Of a stretch of 64,000 nt of DNA, positions 44,401 to 53,518 are shown in pieces (within the stretch, counting starts at the first letter, position 1; the number at the start of each line of letters is the position of its first letter). Origin of the DNA: Bugulina stolonifera. Taxonomy: Eukaryota > Bryozoa > Gymnolaemata > Cheilostomatida > Bugulidae. The stretch lies in the NCBI GenBank assembly GCA_935421135.1, contig OW285190.1:5456001-5520000 (forward strand), in the 5' to 3' direction. The notes below the pieces were generated by a model, which saw nothing but the letters and a program-made list of their open reading frames with translations, searched no databases and had not been told where the DNA came from. The translations under genes were made by a program, and so were the position numbers.

Positions 44401-46134
44401 TCTTTGCTATGTATTGGACGAATTGACGAATGCACTTCGTCCCATCCTTGCTGTCGACGCTCCTCACAAAACACTTGGCCCGCTCAAACCCCGGGACGTT
44501 AGAACACGCGGATATGCTCAGTAGCTCGTGTCTTGCACTAAAAGTCATCGTGGTGGTGTTAGTTGGTAGGTTGTCTTTTGGCATGAAGCATTCGATATCA
44601 TAGGTGATATAGTAGGGGTAGTATAAGAGGTCGGGGTTCACCACCTCTATTCCCGCCACTCGCTTGAGTTTTGTGAATATGGTTGGCGGGGGTCCAAACG
44701 TTCCACCAGGGAAAATGAACACCGATGCCTCTTCTGGCGAGCACTTGTGTCGTCGTAGGCTGGACAAGCGTGTAAACGCGCTATCGCACAGCTTGCAGGT
44801 GAAACATCTGGCAAACGAATCAACATTCTTTATCCAGCTGAAGTGTTTTTCGTACATGTTGACGAAGAGTTTATGGGCTTTGTTTTGTGCCCCGGATGAC
44901 CAAACTATCGGAGCTACCTCCTCATCAGTTAGACAGAAGACTATTATAGATATGTCATAACGATCTTCCAAGGCCAGTAGATCACTCGCGCCCACCCCAG
45001 GAAAGTCTGACAAAGTTGATGAGGGTGGGGAAGAAGATTTAGTTTGTCTCATGTATTGTTTAAACAAGCGATGTGTTGTGGTGTGAGAGGGGCGACGGCA
45101 ACGACATCCCTTCTTTTGGTTGCAGTTACAGTCATACATCATGGCCAAGCATCTAAAGAAACACAAGTTGTCTGAGTAGGGACGCGCACCTCCTCTAGCC
45201 CAAAAGCCTACGTCTAGTGCTATCACGTGTCGGTTGTTAAGTATGTAGTCTGGGAGTTTGCTCACTACACCACCCACCTTACCAATCTCTAGGAGTTTAT
45301 AGATGTAGAATGTCAGATTCGCAATGTGTCGTAAAGCCCAAGCGGTATTCGGTCTCCTTTGTGCTGACCTCTCTCTCAAGTCGAGCTCCTGCACAGATTC
45401 GCAAAACTCTCTCATCTCATTCTCTGTTCTGATCAGTCTTGGTTTGGGGAAGAATGCGGCATTGTTGCTCGATGAGTGAAAGTAGCGCAACTCTCCACTG
45501 GTCTTATGCTCGAGGATGACTCCAGCGCTACAGTTAATCTTCACAGTACAAGGCACTCTCTTCCACATTGCTCTCAACTTAGTCCACACCTCTTCATCTC
45601 CTTCGTCTTCACCTTCCCCTCTCCACACTCGAACGTTGAGAATATCTTCTACGGGACGAGAGTGTATTGCGGACCTGATAGAGCTCCAATAGCGGGCTAG
45701 TAGCACCCCCATCTCATCCCCCTCTTCAGCTGTTGGAGGTTTAGACCAGAAAACATCATCAAACTTCTCTGCACCTCCCTCATCTTTTTCCACCTTACCC
45801 TCGCTATGAAATCGCCTCATGTGATGACCTAGCTTTCTCCTCCCATCAAAACATCCGCCACAAACCGGGCACTTGTGCGGGTGAGCCTGTGCATGCATTC
45901 TCTTCGTGTGCCTGTCTAGAGAAAACGCTGATCTGAGAACCAGACCGCATAGTTGACAGGTGTGCTCAACCTGACGAGAGGTCTCTCCCCCTATAAAAAA
46001 AAAAAAAAAATAAATACAAAATGGTAGGGTGTAAGTTATTATTCTTTTACTTCACACTACATAAACAATAAACAATCCACAATTGCTACCAACTACCTCA
46101 TTTAGCACTAACCTTCTTTTTCACTTGTTGACAT
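41455..46134 (-). CDS. Protein-primed family B DNA polymerase (about 1454 aa, 4 exons)
   Basis: Replicates linear DNA ends in adenovirus/Polinton/linear-plasmid-type systems. Exons on the minus strand: 46113-46134, 42308-45990, 42120-42211, 41455-42022; all phases match and the reading ends in TAG. N-terminus: two C2H2 fingers (CQLCGLVLRSAFSLDRHTKRMH-like pattern; CPVCGG...H..H), and a third CxxC finger near 44750. Then ALDVGFWARGGARPYSDNLC. Exonuclease motifs: ITYDIECFMP, GFNSQKYDLN and YNNLDVAQF. Polymerase motif A GVDANALYLYCMMG, motif B LVGNSAYGKTITN, motif C YVEMDTDSAYMAL (in the last exon). Motifs look intact, so it could be active. Where the first exon starts is uncertain because its region is tandemly duplicated (46113-46370). 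Transcribed away from the central palindrome. Confidence 0.88.
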
Positions 46135-46375
46135 CTCTGCTGATCATGCGCTGGCTAGAAGGTAGGTGTCTCTGTTTAGTCTCCCTATAAAAATATATAG
46201 TAGTAGGGTGTAAGTTAATTTTTTTTGTTTTTGGCTCAATAGCGTTATATACAATAAACACTTCACAATTGCTGCCGATTACCCTATTTAGCACTAACCT
46301 TATGTTGTACTTGTTGACATCTCCGATCAGGCGCTGACTAGTAGGTAGCTGTCTCTGTTTACTCTCACTCTGTTG
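46100..46375 (-). repeat. Tandem duplication of the polymerase leader exon region
   Basis: A segment of about 180 bp (GTAGGGTGTAAGTTA ... CACAATTGCT ... TTTAGCACTAACCTT ... CTTGTTGACATCTC ... CTCTGTTTA) occurs twice, around 46010-46180 and 46200-46360. The proximal copy opens a short reading frame into the polymerase exon; the distal copy has an in-frame stop after six codons, so it is a leader exon or decayed copy. Confidence 0.65.
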
Positions 46376-46477
46376 ACTAGAGGCTGATTGTTCATACTGC
46401 TAGAGTGAGAAACTCATACCTTAAATAGTAGTATTCAGTGGGCGGATTCTAACCATTTCCCCACCCTTGGCAATACC

Positions 46478-46905
46478 ACCCCGATGCATCCCGATGTGAA
46501 TCCGAAGCCTCCCGATGCACCCCGATGTGAATCCGAAGCCTCCCGATGCACCCCGATGTGAATCCGAAGCCTCCCGATGCACCCCGATGTGAATCCGAAG
46601 CCTCCCGATGCACCCCGATGTGAATCCGAAGCCTCCCGATGCATCCCGATGTATCCCGATGCACCCCGATGTGAATTGACACATCGGGGCGCATCGGGAT
46701 GCATCGGGAGGCTTCGGATTCACATCGGGGTGCATCGGGAGGCTTCGGATTCACATCGGGGTGCATCGGGAGGCTTCGGATTCACATCGGGGTGCATCGG
46801 GAGGCTTCGGATTCACATCGGGGTGCATCGGGAGGCTTTGGATTCACATCGGGGTGCATCGGGAGGCTTCGGATTCACATCGGGGTGCATCGGGACACAT
46901 TGGGA
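46478..46905. repeat. Palindromic array of 31-bp repeats at the centre of the PolB element
   Basis: The left arm (46478-46674) holds about five copies of a 31-bp unit containing CCCCGATGTGAATCCGAAGC and CTCCCGATGCA. The right arm (46679-46905) holds about six copies of its exact complement. The axis is at about 46677 (CCCCGATGTG AATTGA CACATCGGGG). It sits between the two divergently transcribed genes. Mirror open frames on both strands are a repeat artefact. Confidence 0.92.
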
Positions 46906-47034
46906 TTGGATAATAAAAAAGGAGGAGTCAAGAAATGAGCAGATGTATAAAGGGAGAGTGGGATCACGGTCTCAGCATTCAAAGTTCAGCACATCACTAC
47001 TGTACAGGTACACTACTACAATAGTACATTATCA

Positions 47035-48352
47035 ATGGATACTGACAACATAGTCCAGAACCAAGAAGAGTTATTTGCGGGCTTAACGGACTCACAAATG
47101 GATGGAATTATTGAAGAAGAAGAGTGCAGTCAGAAGAGGAAAGAAGAGGTGGATGCGTTAAAAGAGGCACGGAAGAAGGGGAAAATAATAGGAGTGGGGA
47201 GTGTTGCCCGAAAGGATCTTTCTAACATGGCGGACTTTCCGTCCTCCCCGGAGCGGGCCTCGGATAGGGGCGAGACCACAACATCCAAGAAGAGGAAGAA
47301 CCCAAAAGGAGATGAAACCTGTGCTAGGAAAAAGAAGAAACCCCAGGTGATTGTAATATCAGATGATGATGATGATGATGGCCACGGAGCCGATACGGCT
47401 ACGGAAGAAATGGATGGTGGTGAGACGTCGAAGGGAAAAAAAGCTACCAAGTCCCCTTGCAAGGGGAAGAAAAAGAGCGGGGGACTAAGCCTGGAGAAAG
47501 CTCGTGCAGTGGCAGCAACCCTAATGTAAGTAGCCCTATTCGTATATCCATAAAACTCCGTACCATATTTCTCCCGTTTAACCGCTTTGTCGGATCTATA
47601 TACACCACTTTCGTTATTGTAGGAGCATGGGAGCGGAGAAGAGGAGCTCTCTGCAGACAACGGTGAAGCTGTCGGAGCTAGAGCCAGGAACTGTGCGAGA
47701 AGTGAGTGGAGGTTCGGTGGTTGAAACGGCATTCGGAAAAGCATTCTTAGCCAGGGCAAGCTATGTGGATGGCAAGGGGATGAGACATTGCATCAACTTT
47801 CACACCAACATTCGTCACGCCATGCCCAAGCTAGCGGATGTCAAAGAAGAGGAGCTAAAGGACCTTACCCTTCCACCTAGGATCATGGTGTACTTGGGAC
47901 AGCAGGAGACCGCTAAAGGACAAAACACATTCAACCATATCGAGAGCGTGTGCTCCCTGCCAGGAGCAGCCATGAAAAAGCTGGCCGGTGACTTGAGAAA
48001 GAAGACCTTGGCCCAGTTAGAAGAATTTTTTCGAGTGCAAACGCTATCTTCATTCCCCGTTGGTTCTGTGCTGGTGGTGACCGCGCTCCGACCCACATAC
48101 GTCCCAAGATGCGGTGATGGTGATAATGCGAGCAACTCCATTGCCACCTACGAGTGTCGGATTGGAAACGAAGAAAAAAAGGGAGAGGTCTTCCTTCCGG
48201 GACGTCTGGCAGTTTCGATGAAAGAGCTCCTCCCCTCCGTGATGGTGTACAAGGGACAGAAGACTTCCAAGAGCGGGAGAACATTCTACGATTGTGCCAT
48301 TCTAGACTCCATCCTCGGCGAGCGTCTCCTCCCCGCCACTGCACAGTTTTGA
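47035..48352 (+). CDS. Two-domain protein of the PolB element, unknown family (406 aa, 2 exons)
   Basis: Exons 47035-47525 and 47623-48352, joined across a 97-bp intron (donor GTAAGT, acceptor TTGTAG), 406 aa. The first 165 aa are charged and probably disordered, with several KKRKN/KKKKP basic clusters (nuclear signals) and an acidic DDDDDD run. The rest contains two related halves: LPPRIMVYLGQQETAKGQNTF and LPSVMVYKGQKTSKSGRTFY occupy equivalent positions. I do not recognise the family. Pairing with PolB and the internal duplication make a single-stranded-DNA-binding (OB-like) or terminal protein an attractive guess, no more. Transcribed divergently from the polymerase, across the palindrome. 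Confidence 0.75.
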
Positions 48353-48461
48353 GGCAAAAACTTTTGTCATTCACACTCATTCGTGTCTACTTATCAATTG
48401 ATTTTATATTATTACTCTCAAACTCGTGTATCGTTAGCCTTACTCATCTTTTTCATAGTCG

Positions 48462-48914
48462 TATAGCGGGAGATGGGCGGGGGGAGGGCGGCGTGGGGCC
48501 ACGGCTGGACTCGCAAACGAGAACCGCCGTGAGGCGGAGGGCGAGGCGGAGGGGAGGGGTGGGGAGGGGTGGGGAGGGGCGGGGACGGGTGGAGAGAGGA
48601 CGGGTGGGGTTCGCGGGGCGGGGGGCGCGCGCGTACGCACGCGCCTCCTTGCCCGAGCCGTGGGACGGGACGGGGACGGGGCGCGGGGTTTGCTCTTTAG
48701 ACTGGGTTCTACGGAACAGCCGATGAGGTTTTTGAAACCCCACCCGCGATCGGGGGGTAGGTTCTAGGGCTTTGCACATAGAGTGAGGTTTAGGGAAGGG
48801 GAGGGGGCGAGAGGACGGGTGGGGTAGTCGTCCGCCCGGGGAGTTTTTGGATCTAGGGCTAATAAGACGCGGAAATGGCCGGGTGTCTGTGCAGATCTGC
48901 ACTGACTATACTAC
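48462..48914 (-). repeat. Right terminal inverted repeat
   Basis: Complement of the left TIR from the end GTAGTATAGTCAGTGCAG inward, including the 14-bp palindrome at 48889-48902. Contains about 50 extra bases (GCGCGTACGCACGCGCC region) absent from the left copy. Confidence 0.88.
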
Positions 48915-48954
48915 TAGTATGAGGTAGTAAATGTTTATAAGAATATCCAGTTCT

Positions 48955-49384
48955 ACCATTGAAATTTATTTAGGTGGTATATAGTATAGTATATATTAGT
49001 GTCTATATGCTGAAAGGTAGTCGGTAGTCAAGATAGCCGATAGTCAACCTGCTTTCTCCATTGAAATTTATTTAGGTAGTATATAGTATAGTATATATTA
49101 GTGTCTATATGCTGAAAGGTAGTCGGTAGTCAAGATAGCCGATAGTCAACCTGCTTTCTCCATTGAAATTTATTTAGGTAGTATATAGTATAGTATATAT
49201 TAGTGTCTATATGCAGAGAGGTAGTCGGTAGTCAAGATAGCCGATAGTCAACCTGCTTTCTCCATTGAAGTTCATTTAGGTAGTATATAGTATAGTATAT
49301 ATTAGTGTCTATATGCTGAAAGGTAGTCGGTAGTCAAGATAGCCGATAGTCAACCTGCTTTCTCCATTGAAATTTATTTAGGTG
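48955..49384. repeat. 102-bp satellite array, left part
   Basis: About four units containing AGGTAGTCGGTAGTCAAGAT, AGCCGATAGTCAACCTGC and TTTCTCCATTGAAATTTATT. The array is interrupted at 49388 by an LTR element and continues at 53515. Confidence 0.92.
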
Positions 49385-49388
49385 GTAT

Positions 49389-50065
49389 TGTAATGGTACG
49401 CACAGTCATCTCCTACACCTGACACTCATTATTATGTGTGCTTACATGTATATATCTACTTGCATTCTACCTTGTACAACTTCTATATATCATTGTATAT
49501 ACTTGAATGTTTATTACTAAGTCTTTTAGTGCCTTTTATACCCATGTACAGAGGCCCGACCTCTCAGAATTACTTGATATTCATTTTGTACATGAATTGG
49601 ATCATTATAAGCAACTTTTGTAAAACCCGACCCATTTTGGGTCGGCCGTCGGGCTTCCGGTGGCCATGTTGTTGCGCAACTTCCGGACGACCCTATGTCG
49701 TCTTTTCCCGACACTACGTCGGGCGGAAGTCCTTATACTATATAAAGGGCATTGTTTCACTGTTCATTGTCTCAGTCTTCACTTGGCTTTCAATAAAGAC
49801 ACATCTATACTTGATACAGAGGCTTTCACTTCCCTTTGTCAGGTCATTCGCTTAGCGAACCGCCTACTAGGTCGGATCACTCTCTTTCAACGTATAGTCT
49901 GAAGGTCAGACTTGGGACTAGATGGGTCGTCTCTGGTAGTTATTGGGCTACTGAGACCGCTCGATCTTTCATGTAATGAGAAGGCCTAGCACCACTCATA
50001 GGCACTTCAGTTTTGGGTCGGTAGTCGTCCAAGGACGACCGCACGAAATACCAGAAACCATTACA
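49389..50065 (+). repeat. 5' LTR (677 bp) of the 4.1-kb element
   Basis: Starts TGTAATGGTACGC, ends AACCATTACA. TATA box CTATATAAAGGG at about 49738 and AATAAAGAC at about 49791 give a normal U3-R-U5 layout. About nine differences from the 3' LTR, roughly 1.3 percent. Confidence 0.92.
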
Positions 50066-50400
50066 TTGGTGGCAGCGGTGGGATACTAAAGTCGTACTCT
50101 TACAGTACGAAGCGAAGGAAGGTGACCTCGGCCTCGGGAAAGCCCGACCGACCTCACTCTTCAATACTTCAACGGCGATTAAGGACTCGGACCCGGGAAC
50201 CCTTTTACGAGAAGGTGACAAACGCTAAAGTGCACCCTTAATTATCGTGGTTCCGCTGGATGTAGCCCGACCTACGCCGGATCTTCAACTAAAAACCGAC
50301 CTTGGATCCAGAATAGATTGACGGTACTCAGTACGTCGACTAGGCCGACCCGGCCTAACAATTTAAAGCAGTTTAACTCACTACCCGACACCCTACCGAC

Positions 50401-51141
50401 ATGGACCGGATAAAGAACCTGCTTCAGCAGGTAATGTACCACACGGAGCAGGACCCCGACACACTCATCTACGATGGACAAGAGGACGTAGAACTCTTCA
50501 TAGAAGACTTCACCGCTATGGCAGAGCGTTGCAACTGGAATAACAGAGCACGCCTCATACGGCTTAGAGCCGCCCTACACGGGCCCGCACAAGAGTGCGG
50601 ACGACCCCGCTCAGTCGAAAAGATAATTGCCCGACTGAGGGGGCAGTATGGAATGTCTGCCAGAGAAGCCCGATGGAAGCTGTCTACCCTGGAACAGCCC
50701 ACTCACACGTCACTCAGAGAGCATGCCGCCCTCGTCCGCAGATTGATGGCGATAGCCTTTGAAGGAGCACCTCCTGCATCTTTGGACGCATGGACCCTTG
50801 AGAAGTTTTGCCTCACGGTCCGCGACCCCAGTCTACGTTGGTACTACACACGGACACAGCCCTACGATCTGGACGACGCGGTCGTGGCCGGAACAATCTT
50901 CCTACAGAACCACGATCATGGGGCAGACCCTTATCAAGAAGAGCTTCCCGCTGACCTCCTACGGAAAGCCCTACATACCCTCTTACAGCGATGTCGAGAA
51001 ACAGAAGACGGACCAACGGCTACACCGGAACCCGTCTCAGTAGATGAACCCATTCCTACTGAAGCCAACAGAGATGTCAAACCAGAGGAAGGTGGACCAG
51101 ACCCGACAGATGGTCGTCCACTCATCCCTCGGCTAGTATAA
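50401..51141 (+). CDS. Gag-like protein (246 aa)
   Basis: First ORF of the element, 335 bp after the 5' LTR. Helix-rich, with features of retrotransposon gag capsid domains: a DxEDVELFIEDFTAMAERCN-type start, LRAALHGPAQE, and KIIARLRGQYG. No zinc knuckle. It ends TAG just as the internal TATA box begins (51137-51145). Family assignment to gag is by overall pattern and position. Confidence 0.7.
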   Translation: MDRIKNLLQQVMYHTEQDPDTLIYDGQEDVELFIEDFTAMAERCNWNNRARLIRLRAALHGPAQECGRPRSVEKIIARLRGQYGMSAREARWKLSTLEQPTHTSLREHAALVRRLMAIAFEGAPPASLDAWTLEKFCLTVRDPSLRWYYTRTQPYDLDDAVVAGTIFLQNHDHGADPYQEELPADLLRKALHTLLQRCRETEDGPTATPEPVSVDEPIPTEANRDVKPEEGGPDPTDGRPLIPRLV

Positions 51142-51145
51142 ATAC
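51137..51145 (+). promoter_or_regulatory. Internal TATA box ahead of the zinc-finger ORF
   Basis: TATAAATAC 140 bases upstream of the ATG at 51285, followed by AGTAGTCCTTTCTC. The same block (TATAAATACGACTAGTAGTCCTTTCTC-like) occurs at 63180-63209 on the minus strand in a strongly diverged relative. Confidence 0.6.
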
Positions 51146-51284
51146 GACAGCTCACAGACGAGTAGTCCTTTCTCGTCCAGCACTCCACCACAGTACATGT
51201 ATCCCTACATGTGACAACCTCTGCACTCTTGTTCGTGTCACTGGTGAAGCTAATAACAGCAGTCGTATTCTTTCTGTTCCTAAG

Positions 51285-52826
51285 ATGGACGAGACGGCTA
51301 CTTCTCCCATCAAGGATCACTCCAGTCAGCCTGTCTTCACAGCTGAAGGTAAGCAAATATCAGTGTTGCAAGTAAGGACCAAACCGGAATTAGAGATGCA
51401 ATCTATACCTGTGGAACTGTCAGGCATGAATTCTCTCTCCCTCCCCACTCGGCATAGACCAGTCGGGACAGAGGAGGATTCCCCTGAACATTTCCACAGA
51501 AGAGAACATGAGTTAGAAGGCGGAGGCTACACATCAGATAAATTGTGTGTTGTAGATATCTCTCCCCTGAGGAGGACACTCATGCCAGACGGCACACCTC
51601 CCCCTACTCCACCTCCCATCATCTCTACACTAAAACAGGCTAGTGTAAAACTACATAGGCTCACTGATGAACTACCTCTCGAGTCGTCCCAGCACTCCGG
51701 AGCCACTAAGCCATGGATAAGCACTTCTACACAGCAGGCCCGAGACGAGTTGGCAAGGAAGAGCCAACCCACCTCCAAATGTGCAAAGTGTGGCTTCTCC
51801 GGAACTCTCAAAAGACTAAACATACACCTATGGCAACACTTCGCACGCTTTTACTGCCGGTGCGGACGCAGTTCAGTCAGCCGTGATGCATTAGGCCATA
51901 ACTTCAGTCGGAGATCCAGTATCTGTGGGAAAGGTCTGTTCCTCACGGACGAGCCCAGTTATCCTGCTCTCATGGAATGGTGGGCGTAAAGGATCCCCCA
52001 CCATTCTTGCCATGTCATCCCACCATGGATGGACAATCAGGAACCAATCAGGAACTTGCCTAGTGTCCGCTCCACACGGAAGCGGCCTCCAAAGAGACGA
52101 CGTAGTCCTTCTCCATCTCCTGAGCTGACACCAGACTCTGCACCCTCTGATCTTGCCTCCTCCTCTTCCTCGTCGTCAACCACTACCCCTGCTGGACCCT
52201 CTCCTTGGCGACCCACCACTAGTACATCCGAAGTACATACGGCTCCCCTTGGCCGACGTGGACGTTTACCCTCCTGGAAGACACAGCCTGCCCCCAGGAA
52301 GAGCATGCCTACTGCCCACTCTGGTACCATATATGAAGGATCTCCACCTAAGGTCTCATGTACAGCTTCTCCAGTCCTACTGATTGAACCTCTGCAGTCT
52401 AGGCCGACGCTAGAAGTCTCGCCCCATTGCTCTCCTCAAGTTCCCGTCAGAAGCCTGCACCGAGCCTCTCCAGACTCTCCTGCTGTTCCTTCCGTCCCAT
52501 CCCCACCACACGCGTCTCCTACGCTATCCAAGCCTGACGCCACATGTCCTGCATCTCCGGATCCGTCACTCATGCTTTCGCAACAGCTTGCTGACCTCAA
52601 GCCACGGATCCACTACGTAGCCAGCCGACAACAAGTGGGGGGCACTTTACGCCAGCACTTGGAGCCACTCTACACTCGAGAAATAGCTCTTCGTACACTA
52701 GCCAACCAATACCTGGAACACCCTCAGCAACTCCGACTGATACAAGCAGAATTGGACGTAGTTTCAAGAGGGTCTGCACTATATCGTACCCTTATAAACT
52801 TAACACTAGAGACACCTATGACCTAG
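51285..52826 (+). CDS. Zinc-finger accessory protein of the LTR element, one in-frame stop
   Basis: Two open stretches in the same frame, 51285-51989 (234 aa) and 52029-52826 (265 aa from its first ATG), separated only by a TAA at 51987-51989. The first ends in a C2H2-type finger (KCAKCGFSGTLK...HLWQHF, C-x2-C-x11-H-x3-H) followed by a second Cys pair YCRCGRSS. The second is Pro/Ser-rich with a basic RKRPPKRRR patch and a conserved C-terminus (DLKPRIHYVASRQ). A homologous protein lies at 61735-63069 on the minus strand. Function unknown; a DNA-binding regulator is plausible. The stop may be read through or be a lesion. Confidence 0.7.
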
Positions 52827-52839
52827 TGTGAGGGGGCTG

Positions 52840-53514
52840 TGTAATGGTACGCACAGTCGTCTCCTACACCTGACACTCATTATTATGTGTGCTTACATGT
52901 ATATATCTACTTGCATTCTACCTTGTACAACTTCTATATCATTGTATATACTTGAATGTTTATTACTAAGTCTTTTAGTGCCTTTTATACCCATGTACAG
53001 AGGCCCGACCTCTCAGAATTACTTGATATTCATTTTGTACATGAATTGGATCATTATAAGCAATTTTTGTAAAACCCGACCCATTTTGGGTCGGCCGTCG
53101 AGCTTCCGGTGGCCATGTTGTTGCGCAACTTCCGGACGACCCTATGTCGTCTTTTCCCGACACTACGTCGGGCGGAAGTCCTTATACTATATAAAGGGCA
53201 TTGTTTCACTGTTCATTGTCTCAGTCTTCACTTGGCTTTCAATAAAGACACATCTATACTTGGTACAGAGACTTTTACTTCCTTTTGTCAGGTCATTCGC
53301 TTAGCGAACCGCCTACTAGGTCGGATCACTCTCTTTCAACGTATAGTCTGAAGGTCAGACTTGGGACCAGATGGGTCGTCTCTGGTAGTTATTGGGCTAC
53401 TGAGACCGCTCGATCTTTCATGTAATGAGAAGGCCTAGCACCACTCATAGGCACTTCAGTTTTGGGTCGGTAGTCGTCCAAGGACGACCGCACGAAATAC
53501 CAGAAACCATTACA
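52840..53514 (+). repeat. 3' LTR (675 bp) of the 4.1-kb element
   Basis: Same layout as 49389-50065 with a 2-bp deletion and several substitutions. Followed by the GTAT duplication. Confidence 0.92.
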
Positions 53515-53518
53515 GTAT

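Larger units (their letters stand above)
40075..48914. mobile_element. 8.84-kb TIR element encoding a protein-primed DNA polymerase B
   Basis: Long terminal inverted repeats (about 40075-40480 and 48462-48914) begin GTAGTGTAGTCAGTGCAG on the left and GTAGTATAGTCAGTGCAG on the right (complement). Perfect 8-bp duplication TAGTATGA at 40067-40074 and 48915-48922. Inside: a minus-strand family B polymerase gene, a central palindromic repeat array and a plus-strand two-exon gene. Composition is visibly more GC-rich than the surroundings, especially the TIRs. It resembles Polinton/Maverick elements in carrying protein-primed PolB between TIRs. It differs in size (8.8 against 15-20 kb), TSD (8 against the usual 6 bp) and the absence of any recognisable integrase, ATPase, protease or capsid gene. 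Confidence 0.88.
49389..53514 (+). mobile_element. Non-autonomous LTR retrotransposon with gag-like and zinc-finger ORFs
   Basis: LTRs at 49389-50065 and 52840-53514, a 4-bp duplication GTAT (49385-49388, 53515-53518), a primer-site-like TTGGTGGCAGCGGTGGGA after the 5' LTR and a purine tract GTGTGAGGGGGC before the 3' LTR. Two protein-coding regions but no reverse transcriptase, RNase H, protease or integrase, so it must be moved in trans. A solo LTR at 58263-58938 and LTR fragments at 38530 show a multicopy family. Confidence 0.9.

Noticed and set aside
42438..45700. Several 65-98-codon ORFs opposite or overlapping the polymerase gene
   Set aside because: Shadows of the long polymerase exon, no family features.
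46421..47053. Overlapping ORFs on both strands with repeated HIGVHREASDS-type units
   Set aside because: The palindromic 31-bp array translated; the same peptide appears on both strands, as expected for an inverted repeat.
52037..52779. Minus-strand ORFs within the zinc-finger gene of the LTR element
   Set aside because: Antisense shadows of a Pro/Ser-rich coding region.
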